Below the pieces are notes generated by a model. The model made no database searches, was not told where the DNA came from, and was given only the letters and a program-made list of their open reading frames with translations. Positions 45,225 through 55,851 of a DNA stretch of 64,000 nt are shown piece after piece. Made by a program: the position numbers and the translations under genes. The DNA is from Thunnus maccoyii (taxonomy: Eukaryota; Chordata; Actinopteri; Scombriformes; Scombridae): contig NC_056546.1 in the NCBI RefSeq assembly GCF_910596095.1, forward strand, positions 10,317,925 to 10,381,924. Reading direction: 5' to 3'. Within the stretch, counting starts at the first letter, position 1. Each line of letters begins with the position of its first letter.

Positions 45225-46260
45225 GGCTTTTCCTGTCCCCCATGGCTGGGTCTACTCAAGATTTACACACATTAAAGTGTACAATAGAGAAGATACTGTC
45301 TATACTGTCGATACAGTCTATTGTTTTGCCCTGAACTTCTCACAGTGGACAAAAGGAGACACTGGACTTTTCCTATAATACAATAATGATACACCAGACA
45401 TTTGTAACAAATTGAACAGCTATATTTTGTTGCTCTTTGGGCACTAATCAGGTTTTAAAATAATATTTTTATTCGGTTTAAAAATCTTACTTCATCATCT
45501 GTAAGCATTGTGGTTTCATGGAATTCACAGGTTATGTTTCACTAACCTAACAAACCACGACTGTTATGACATTGTACTAGGCATGTACAATGCTAGAAAG
45601 TGATGGTGTATGCATGTGTGTGATGCTGATGCCCCACTTGAAACTTACTGTATGTGTTATATATGTGTTAGCAATTAGCATATCTGTGTAAAAGCAAAGA
45701 CACTGAACTGTGGCACTTTGCATGACAGTTAAATAAAGCTCTACAGGGCAGCAAGTCAATCGCAAAAGATGTGGGGAGCAGTTGAATAATACAGCATATC
45801 TGAAATGTTCTTGGTCTAAAATTAAAAGTGCACTAAGGAGCAGACTATGGCTGCTCCGGGGATATCAGTCTGTACGTGTGTGATTCCTTTTGACATTTGA
45901 ATCAGGTTGGCCTACTTTACCTCTCTTCATAAATGAAGAATAAAAAGCAAAGACTGCAGCACTCACAAACCAAATTCTGCTGATCCAACTTCCTAAAACC
46001 TTATCCAAAACCTTTTCCATGTCCAGTGACTAAAACCTTAATTCAACATAGTAATTTGTCTAGAAAAACCTCAACTACAACTGGAGACTGAAATCCACGA
46101 TAAAAATGTCTGTACTTGGGGTTTGTCATCGTAAGGGCTCATTAAGTGACCTCATCCTGAATGTAGTTTGACAGCCTGTGTCCCAGCCAAGGATGCTGCT
46201 CCAGCCTCCAAACACTGCTCAGATAGGTAGAGCCAAATGAGGACGCACAGCATGTTGACT

Positions 46261-46622
46261 GGAGCTGCAACCAACAATTATTTTCATCATTAATTCATCA
46301 GCAGATGATTTTCTCGATTAATCAATTAATCTTTTTGCCTATAGAATGTCAGAAAAAAGAGAAAAATATCATCACAATTTCCCAAAACCTAAGTTAACAT
46401 ATTCAAAAGAATTGTTTTTTTCTCGACCAAGAGTCCAAAATCCCAAAATATTAAGTTTATTTTCATATGACACACAAACACATCAAAAAATCACATATCT
46501 GACAGTGAAATGTTGGCATTTCTGCTGGAAAAATTACTGAAATGATTATTCGATTAATAAAATAGTTACAGATTAATTTTCTGACTATCAGCTAATCGAT
46601 TAATCGCTTGTTTCAGCTCTAA
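46261..46622 (+). mobile_element. Teleost non-autonomous DNA repeat (hAT-like)
   Basis: Begins GGAGCTGCAACCAACAATTA and ends with CTAATCGATTAATCG followed by TTTCAGCTCT. The inverted ends and the many ATTAATCGAT-like words identify a repeat family widespread in fish. It has no coding capacity. Confidence 0.7.
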
Positions 46623-47720
46623 TTTTGACACACGCACACACACAAAGTGATAGAAAGTGATCAACTGCACCATTTGCAAGTTATTCTTACATTCAATGAT
46701 GTGTGTATATCCAACCACAACAACATGTTGATATGGATCAAATGAGAAAAAAAGACTTTTCTTAACATTTGACTAAAGTAGGTCATATTTTTGTAATCTG
46801 AATCCTGGAAGAGTGAGATTAAATGTGAATGGAAAAATGTAAAAAAAATTATAAAAAAGTGACAATAGAAAAATAATTAATGCTATAATCTATGCAGCTG
46901 GAAAGAGACTACACACTACCATTAATCTCTTACGACAGGATCTAGCACTACGCAGGGAGTTAATAAATCATTAGAGTGTCAGTATACCACCTTAAGTGTG
47001 CAGACACCTCAGTGTGTGTTTGTCAGCCTTTATGCGTTGATGTGGCTTGTAAATGCAGCATGTGGGAAGAAGAAACTGCCCCATACAGCAGAAAAGACCA
47101 TATGGTGCTGAAAGGCGGCCACACGTGTCACATGAACAGTTGGCAAAAGGAACAAACAAGCAAACACCTCCATTCAGCCCGCATCCGCGTCTTGCCCGTT
47201 TCATTGTTATTAGCATACACAACCCAGCACAACCCTGGCCTTAAGATATAAACCCACCACAAGCTCAGTGACCTCTGTGTTCCATATGACCCACAGACCT
47301 ACATATGGAAATTTACGCTTCATGGATGTTGAGAGCTGTATAGCCTTAAGAGTAAAAAACATACAGCAGCCTGCCTTTCAGCACTGTCTGAGAAAGTAAA
47401 ATTATTATTCTTGAGGGGTCTAACAGGGGAAAACCAGCAGTCTAAACAAGCTCGTACTGATGAAGAGATAATAAAACATAGATTATTAATAATCCAAGAG
47501 AATTAATGAAGCACATGCCCTGCAGCATAGTCTTTTTCAGTGCATGTCATTAATTCTCCGAAGCATGTGTGTAGCACATTTTTCAGAAGATATATTGAGA
47601 TACACTAATTTCCGGAGGCAGCTTTCTCAGTTGAATGGGGGAACAGAAAAAAAATTAGCAAGCTAATATAAAAACTTTAATTAAACATCAAAATAATAGA
47701 AGAAATATTATATTAGACTA

Positions 47721-48383
47721 GGGTTGCAACTAACAACTGTTTTCATTATTGATTAATCTGCCAATTATTTAATTAATAATTAGCAGATTAGTTGTTTGGT
47801 CTATAAAATGTCCAAAAATGGTAAAAAAAAAAAAGTCAATCACTGTTTCCCAAAGCCCAAGATGCTGCTCTTAAATGTCTTTATTTGTCCCGACCCGCAG
47901 TCTATAACTCAGATAAAGATATTTATCTTACAATCATAGAAGACTAAATAAACCCGAAAATATTCACATTATAGAAGCTGGAACCAGAGAATGATTCAAA
48001 ATGATTAATTGATTATCAAAATAGTTGGCGACTAATTTTCTGTCAATTGATATTGGACTTTATCTGATACATTTAGCCAATTAATTGATTAACAAAAAAC
48101 AAATTAGCAACTACTTAGATAATTGAATGATTGTTTAAGTTCTTTTTTAAGCTAAAACAAAGAATACTCTCTATGAGGATTTGCTGCTTTTCTGCCTTGT
48201 TGTAAACCTGATAACTTCGGGATTTGGACTGTTGGATTGACAAGACAAGTAATTTTTATGACATCACCTTGACCATTAGGAATTCTGGATCTGCATTTTT
48301 CACTATTCTCTGGCATTTTAATACTTAACCAAGAAAATACTCAGCAGTTTAATAATTGATGAAAATAACCATAAGTTACAGCC
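47721..48383. mobile_element. Two abutting, oppositely oriented copies of the same repeat
   Basis: First copy about 47721-48055 (GGGTTGCAACTAACAACTG start, plus orientation). Second copy about 48075-48383 in reverse, ending near GTTACAGCC. Shared interior words include GCTGGAACCAGAGAATG and TTTGGACTGTTGGATTGACA. The boundary between copies is approximate. Confidence 0.6.
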
Positions 48384-50012
48384 ATGGCCCTATGTTAGAC
48401 TGCAGTTGTGCAGAAAAAATACCCTTTAAATATAAAAAGTAATTGATATCACATAAGAATATCAAGTATAATCCCCAGTCAGTTAACAGAATACAAACAC
48501 AATTAACTTTTAGAAAGTTATCTGTCTTTCTTGAAAGACAAGTTTTCTTATAAATCTCTTCAACTTAGACCTGCTCCATAATACTTGCTATGATAAACAC
48601 AGTATTTTCTGAATTTATGTACTGTGCTTAAAATGTCTAATGGTGGAAAAACTCTATTCCTACAAAAAGGTATTTGAACTGAATTAATACGTTAACCATC
48701 TACAACATTCTTGAATAAGACTGTTATATGAGTAGATCACTGTATTATGGACCTGCAGAAAGCCAAAGCACACACTGTATCAGGTATAGATTTGCCCTCA
48801 TGAGCACTCTGCATGGCCCATGCCAAACAGATCATGAACGACCCTTTAACGGGAACATTAGTATTTGACCAACCCTGCCACGTTGATTATGGCACCAACA
48901 TTTATGCTGCCCACAGCAATAGCCTCAGCAGCAGACAAAAATAGTGAACTCTCTCACACTGAAATCCACACTGGCACTTAGGAGGAAAGAAAAAACATCA
49001 ACGTTAGCATAACAGGACGATCAGGGGGGAGCCTGGCAGTGAGGAGAGATGAGAATGGAAACTGCCCAAATACAAGATCAATATCTGCAGTGGAAAGAAG
49101 CACAAAAAAACGGAAACTCAGAGAGTAGTATGTTACACCCCAAAACAGATGTGAAGGTCACTCTTAGTTTTATTTTTCATTTTGGAAAGCTGAATACAGA
49201 AAAAAAACACTCTAGACACGCCCTTGATGTTCCATAACAAGGGAGAGGCTGATGATTATGTATATAAATTGCTCTGAGCATATTTTCTTGTTTTCTACTC
49301 TGCTGTCTCTCTGCATTTCTTACTTGCAGACTTTTCTATCCCCACCCGTTGTTTCTCTCCCTCTGACTCTGCACACAAGCCAGAGCTTCACTAGGCAAAG
49401 CCATCTGACTCTCATAACCCTTTTAACATTTCTACTCTGCAGATTACAGAAGTGAGATTCACTACTATTTTTAGCCATAGACACCGTTGTCCCACAACAC
49501 TTTTAAAAACATTAAGAATAGTGTAGAATACTAAGTTCCAGGCTAGGTTGTTCTCAGTCACAAATAACCCTCCCTGACCACTGAAGTAAAATGAACTCAC
49601 TTCCTAAACTTCCTACTGTACACAATGGCTGTGGGCAGGCCGAACAACAAAGTCCTCAACCCTAACTACAGACAGAAGAAAGAGTCTTATTATTGAAGGA
49701 AACTGTTGACCATTAGGTCACAATCAGAATTATGATACTGAGCCAGAGACACCTTTAAAGTGATACAGGACAGATGAGATAGCGAGTTGCAGAGGACAGG
49801 AAAGTAGGGTTTCACTTTATTTTGATCTGTTCCATGTTAATAGTCAACTTCTGACAGTTCACAATCACATGAAGTGTTACTAAATTGATGGATCAGCACT
49901 GACAGATTGGTGACTGTAGGGATTTATATGATGTTGAGGTGTCCAGTTTTTAACACATCCAGACAACATCCAAAAATCTAAAAATAAAAATAGAGTATGG
50001 TCTTTCTGTTTA

Positions 50013-50627
50013 TTAAAGGATGGGTTCACAAAACAACAGTCAGGTGTCCAAATGAACATTGAAACAAATTTTTCTTGCTATAATCATTCCTCCTGTTCAT
50101 ACTAGCCATTAGAAGATCCCTTCATAATGCACCTTCAATGTAAGTGATCCGCAAAAATCTACAGTCCTCTTTCTGAGCAAAAATGTATTTAAAAGTTTAT
50201 TTGAAGCTAACATGAAGCTTTAGCCAGCCAAATGAGTCAAATCAAGTAGATATCTTTCAATGTTGCAGTCTTTTTAGTGCCAAAGTCCCTCTTTTTGTTC
50301 CTATACTTCCCCTGCTGCTCGCTCAATTGGGAAACACTGTCTGAGGAAACACAAAAAGACTGTAAATGTGGCAGAAATCCACTTTATGTGACTAACTCAG
50401 ACTACTGACGCCTCAAATAAGCTTCAGATAAACTTTTAAATGCCTTTTCGCACAAAATGTGGATTTTGGCCAATATCACTCACATTGGAAGCGCAATGAA
50501 GGGGATCTTTTAACGGCCAGTATGAACAGGAGGAATGATTACAGCAAGGAAAACAGCTTTCAGTGTTCATATGGCATATGACTGTTGTTTTAAGGCATAC
50601 TTGAAAAATTGTGAACCCGTCCTTTAA
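50013..50627. mobile_element. Foldback (palindromic) non-autonomous element, copy B
   Basis: Same family as 7143-7737. The right half is an inverted copy of the left: CAATGTTGCAGTCTTTTTAG on the left corresponds to AAAAGACTGTAAATGTGG on the right. The left arm lacks the ATTTTTCAAGT segment next to the end. Both ends again abut TTAA (50013-50016 and 50624-50627). Confidence 0.75.
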
Positions 50628-51831
50628 GATTTCCTGTCCTGTCTGCACTGTAACTGTGTCACTGGACACAAATGGAGGCAGGCTAGGACATTGCTGCTGC
50701 GTTCTTTCCTCTCTGAGAGTGCAGCAACTGTCCTGTGACACTGACACAGTTTTTAAAAAAGCAACCGCCTGTAGAGCCAAGCAGCCTGCCACTGGCCACA
50801 TTATGCAGAGAGAACAGAAAAGAGACAAGGAGAGGAAAAGACAGAGTAAAAATGGGAGAAAGAAAAGGACTGGATGGTATTATCTGCACATTCTGTGGCT
50901 CAGACCCAAAAAAATTTGAATTCTTACAGCTGAGGGAGGAGGAGGAGACTAACAAGATTCACTGATATGCAGCTCTCCAGCTTTCCAAGAGGATTTCAGT
51001 CCAGTATGTGAACAGCACAACCTTGTTAGAAACCCAGGTCAGGAATGCATCCTCACAGGTCACCATGAGATGCAATTATAAGATATTGTCAAGACAAATA
51101 AAATCAATCAGGCTGCTGATGCTATGAATAGAAGACTGTTTCAAATGCTTTGAGTAAGTTGAGTAAGTTTAGATACATTTGTCATGAATCTGTTTTTAAC
51201 TGTTACCAGATAATTAGAGAATAATTACACAAATCTAAATTTTGCATAGATTAGCAGTACAACCTAAGCTTTATTTGATTGTAAAAAAAAAAAAAAATAC
51301 AAAGAAGGCATCTTGAAGATAATTTAAGCTATCTTAATGCATTCAAAGCGCATCTTTTGCTTTTCCCCAAAGTTTTACATCTTATGTGATGATGACAGCA
51401 AAAATCAAACTCAACACAAAGAGAGCGGATGCATGTAGGCCAGCTACATCTGCCCCACGAAAACAAAGCCCCCACACAGAAGAAGAGGAGGGGGTCCGGC
51501 ATCGGGAAGCACACTGCAGCTACATTATATAGTGAAATATCTACTCATATAATCTACCCTTCAGACAATATAAATAGACACAAAAGAGGACCCCGAGGCT
51601 AGTATGTTTCCAATGAGATAAACACAAAGCGTTCAATGTGACCGACCTTCATTGATGTGCATCCTGTCTCGATAGCCCCGGTGTGGCTACAGAGGGATGC
51701 AACTAATAGCTAAAAAAGCAGGTCAATAACAGATAACAGTAGCAGTAAGAGGGCAAATGTAGCCGGTATTTGTATAGAGGAAACAAAGTGGCTGGGCTAT
51801 GTCGCTTTACAAAGGTGGAGCAGGCTGGTCA

Positions 51832-51854
51832 TGCTGCTGCTGCTGCTGCTGCTG
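51832..51854 (+). repeat. (TGC)n trinucleotide tract
   Basis: Seven to eight TGC units (CAG on the minus strand) about 370 bp downstream, in transcription, of the cep170 first-exon donor. Intronic. Confidence 0.9.
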
Positions 51855-52225
51855 ACAATAGTGAGCCGCTCGGTGTGTGTCTGTGGAAATCCAGTTAGCC
51901 AACAGTGAGTCTGTGTAGCCGTTATAAGCATAACTAGGGTGATTAATCGGCTTATTTATTACAAATGCTGCCTCGATTTGAATTCACACTTGAGATTTTA
52001 ATGTAAGAAGCTCCAAAATCTGCCGTGTCACCTCGGAGATTTTTTTTTATCAACATTGAAAGCCCACATCAATAGATGGGCAGCAGAAAATAGCAGAAAA
52101 GCGGCTCTAACCATTTTTTCCTCTACCGTAAACTTCACGTGAGTCTAACGGTCGACAACTGCCTAGCTAAAAGCTAATATATTTTCCTGTTTACTAAATA
52201 AAAGTAAAATGTATTCGTTACTTAC

Positions 52226-52409
52226 CCTGGTCTCTGCTGGTGTGTGTTGCTGTTGAAGGTGTGTGTGTCTGTTTGTGTGTGTGGAGCCCAGCCCTGCCGT
52301 TGCTGCAGTTCTGTCTAGCTGTGTGCGTCGGCCTTCTCTCCCGCGGTTGCTCAGCGATAGCGGGGAGCGAGAGAGCGGACCAACGTCGAAAAACGCGTCA
52401 ATGCCGCGA
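52226..52409 (-). other. cep170: cep170 non-coding first exon (5' boundary estimated)
   Basis: A strong donor (CCAGG|GTAAGT, exon end at 52226) is followed upstream by a CpG-rich block with CCGCGG, GCGGGGAGCG and AACGCG. This is the only CpG-rich island 5' of the cep170 ATG and precedes the acceptor at 39702. The transcription start is not determined. Supported by position and composition only. Confidence 0.6.
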
Positions 52410-52434
52410 GGACAGGAAACACCACTTCCTGTCC
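52410..52434. promoter_or_regulatory. Palindromic ETS-type site pair, cep170 promoter
   Basis: Perfect 9-bp inverted repeat GGACAGGAA / TTCCTGTCC with a 7-bp spacer. Each arm carries a GGAA ETS core. It sits at the edge of the CpG-rich cep170 first-exon block. Confidence 0.5.
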
Positions 52435-53039
52435 TAACTTTCAAAATAAAATCAGGACAACGTCTTATTTTTTAATCTACAATAAAATGTTATTAAAAAT
52501 ATTAATTATTGTTGATTAATATGTATATGTAAATTTATATTATTTATTTAATTATATATGTTATATATGTAAATTAATTAATTAATATGTGTATATAAAA
52601 TATTTTTTTATTAAATTATGTATTTAAAATGTTATTAAAATTTTAAAATATGCAAAATTTAAAATATATACTGTATATAATATAAAATATAACTTTTTTA
52701 TGACAAGCTTACAATAAAACAGTGAGCGAGTGATGTGCCCTCTGTAGTGACAGATTGTGTATCTAGGCAACCATATGCATATTTAATCATGTGCTCACAG
52801 ATTTAGTTCAACATCCCTAAACCTATGGGGAGAGATGTTTATTGCATATGTCACATTTCATTTTTGCTCTTGTCACCTTCATATATTTCATTGATTTCTT
52901 TGTCCATTGTCCATATTTCCTTTGTAGTCAATATTTCATTTCAAGTGTTATTATATTATTATTCCATTATGTAAATAGATTTTAAATTGTAAAAATTTTA
53001 ATTTCATTTTAGTACTACTCTGTTTATTTCACTATTATT

Positions 53040-53152
53040 ATTACCTTACTCTTGTTCTATTTTTATGCTGCTATGTTGTGTTTGTGGGAGCAAATGCCAA
53101 GACATGTTCTTTGTATGCTGGCATAAACAGATTCTGATTCTGATTCTGATTA
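53040..53152 (+). mobile_element. Truncated LINE/SINE 3' tail with (ATTCTG)n
   Basis: CCAAGACATGTTCTTTGTATG followed by GCATAAACAG and three to four ATTCTG units resembles the 3' ends of fish L2-type retroelements. The 5' limit is uncertain. Confidence 0.4.
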
Positions 53153-54225
53153 AGATTAGGATTAAAAACATAATGTAGGCTAAATATACAGGGGTTCAGG
53201 GATCTAAGGAGCTATTGCACTCCTTGTCCCAACACAACAACCAAAAAATAATACAGATAACAATATTCCATATTAATAATGAAACAATTGATTTAAAAAT
53301 AGTAACAAACCTTTGTCTGAGTGTTTGTAAAGAATATGAAAATAATAAGACACTGATAATATATTCATACTGGCACTTTTTTTCAAAATTTCATTATGAT
53401 GAAGATATAATGTCTTAATGTACCAAAGAGAAGTAGATACATTTTAGGCTTTGTTATCTAACCCACATTTGTGTACCATAAAAACTTGTATAAACAATAA
53501 TTATGTAGCTTCTCTGACTGTGTGCATATTTTTTGTTTAGATTTCTATGAAAACTGTCATACTACTGCAAATTATTTGATTCAATACATGTGTTTTTTGC
53601 CATAAAAATACAAAATGGAAAAACTGGTTGATGTTATCCTTATACCATGTACCTGTTTTGCCTTGTCTGGTTCAGGAGAAAATATATAAAAATATTTCAG
53701 CATCTTTGTTAATAGTTTATTGTGTTGCCACCCAAAATGTCTTTATCATAGTAAATCCTTGTTTGATTTGAAAAAATGAAGCTCGACTTGTCAAGAGGGA
53801 AATCTCAAAGTGAGTAAATCAGGAAAAGAGGAAGGTCAAAGTGTGGATTTCCACTGAAGCTGGCTAAAAGAACTGAAGCTAAACTTATACATAGGAATTT
53901 CCACTAACATGATCATGGGCTACTGACTGATCATGAATCAGCTGCAGCTGCAAGGTACTTAACATTATGATAAATATAGGATAAAATATAGCTTACAGGA
54001 ATATACAGCTTATGACAGGGGAGGTGCAAATAAAATACCCCACAGATGGCAAAGTAGCTGACATCACTGTGCACAGACTGGAACAGAGGATTAAATTGTA
54101 TATGCCTCTCATCTCAGTTTAAGTTTCAAAAATGCACCTTTTAATTTTGAAAGCATATATAGTGATTTCCGATGACTTGTGTTTCTGGTGAGCTTGACGC
54201 AGTTCATTCTCAGCAGCGCCTGCGT

Positions 54226-54401
54226 CTACACTTCCAACCATGGATGCTTCCAACTCGACCAGAAGCCCATGTCATCCAGAACCGGGTGGGCGGGTTTCCT
54301 GGTTTCACTGGTCACGTTGCAGGGTATTTTGCTGTTGTAGCCTACCATCAGCTGGGCTGCGCAGCTGGCATTATATTCAATGCTGAAAATGTTGGTATTG
54401 C
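54226..54401 (-). pseudogene. Possible isolated exon or gene fragment, unrecognised
   Basis: On the minus strand an acceptor-like CATCCTTCTGCAG (intron side of 54401) is followed by 57 open codons ending in TAG at 54228-54226. The peptide includes NIFSIEYNASCAAQ and HPVLDDMGFWSSWKHPWLEV. The plus strand is also open (ATG ORF 54172-54567). The segment is GC-richer than its surroundings. I do not recognise the protein and see no partner exon, so this may be a relic or chance. Confidence 0.25.
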
Positions 54402-55370
54402 CTGCAGAAGGATGCGCAGTTCAACTCAATGCGGATGCCCTGGAACCAAAGAAACTCTTAACGAGAAAACGGATGTTGCAATACAAGAACTTTTTATTAT
54501 TATTATTATTGAAAAAGGATTCATATACAAACATGAAGGCATAGAAACCATAATAAACACATCTTAACATACAAGACACATTAGATAAGAAACACAAATT
54601 ATGTAAAATAATAATATAATAATGTAAGTATTAATAGAAAATAAATAAAATTTTTAAAAAACAAATTAATAATAATAGTAATAAGTCTACACTATTCCAT
54701 AGTTGCCCTTATCAAATATTTTCAGTTCCTCATAAGCTCTGAGGAGAGACACTGCATGTTTTCATCAGTCTCAAAGCATTTACATGATTGTCCGTAAGGT
54801 CCCTTTTTTCTGTTTTAAAGACAGAACATGCGGTTTCATTTTCCTCCATTTAGATGCGTGGATAATAAAAAAAAAAAAAAATCGCCAGGAATGTCAGGTT
54901 GTTCAGTATCAAGTCGTTGCCATACAAAAACATAATAGCATAACCATTCCAGCTAATTTGGGGGATCAAAAAGTAAATCAGATTGTTCTGTGATGCTACA
55001 TTTTAGAGATTTTAGACAGCTTTGACTAATCGATATACTGTCGTGGTAAAAAAATAAATAAAAAAAGCAAATTAAAACGTACTCACATTAGAAAAGGGAA
55101 CGCATATATTACCAGTGCATTTGCAAGTTACTGACAACGAAAATGTTTTGTCACCCTCAGATGGCGTAAACCAGAGAAATCCGTAACATTTTTTTTTTTT
55201 ACAAACTGAGAATTAAACGTCTTATATGCTGCAGATCAATAATTATAATTACAATTATATTTTTATATGTTTACTTCCACCCAAAGTAATCGTTTCAAAC
55301 ACACAAAAACATCTTTTTTACCATATAAAAAATTCAAAATCGAAAACGTTACACTCCTGTTTTGTTTGGC

Positions 55371-55450
55371 ACGATGACGTAATGACGCTCCCTCCCTGTC
55401 GGCGCGAGAGCACTCGGTTTAAATATGTGGAAGTACCGGCTGGAGAGGCG
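55371..55450 (+). promoter_or_regulatory. rtkn2: rtkn2 promoter candidate (CRE, E2F-like, TTTAAA)
   Basis: TGACGTAA (55375-55382, full CRE-like) is followed by a second TGACG, an E2F-like GGCGCGA (55401-55407) and TTTAAATA (55418-55425), which could be a TATA-like or CHR-like element. The block is CpG-rich in an AT-rich context and lies about 430 bp 5' of the rtkn2 ATG. Confidence 0.45.
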
Positions 55451-55851
55451 GAGCGTTTGTTTCATATTTATTTTCGAACTGTACATCTGACTCTGCTATT
55501 TTTTTTCATCTTGTGATTTTAGCTGTATTCGGCTGCTTCACCATGGTTGGCTTTTAATCTGGCGTTCAACTTCATTTTAGTTTGTTTTAAGGTTGGCCGT
55601 GTCCTCGCCGGAAGTTATTTTAATTTAAAACTCAGTATTTTAAACGTTATATGTCTGGTGAATAACGTGGTAATTCATTTGTAGTACACGTTCAACATTT
55701 CTAAAGAGTGTAGTAATCTGTATCGTACATTTACTGATCTTTTGAATGAGGTTTAGTTATTGTTTACTTACAATATTTACATTGCGGTGGATAACGTGAC
55801 TCAAATCGAGCCGCCCAGTCCGTTGGAGGGGCGTCGGACGTTGGAGCAGGA

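Larger units (their letters stand above)
52435..55370. other. Intergenic between the divergent cep170 and rtkn2 promoters
   Basis: Very AT-rich (especially 52440-52720). Holds a LINE-type 3' tail ending in (TGATTC)n at 53130-53152 and an isolated GC-richer block at about 54170-54440 that is open in several frames. No confident gene. Confidence 0.5.
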
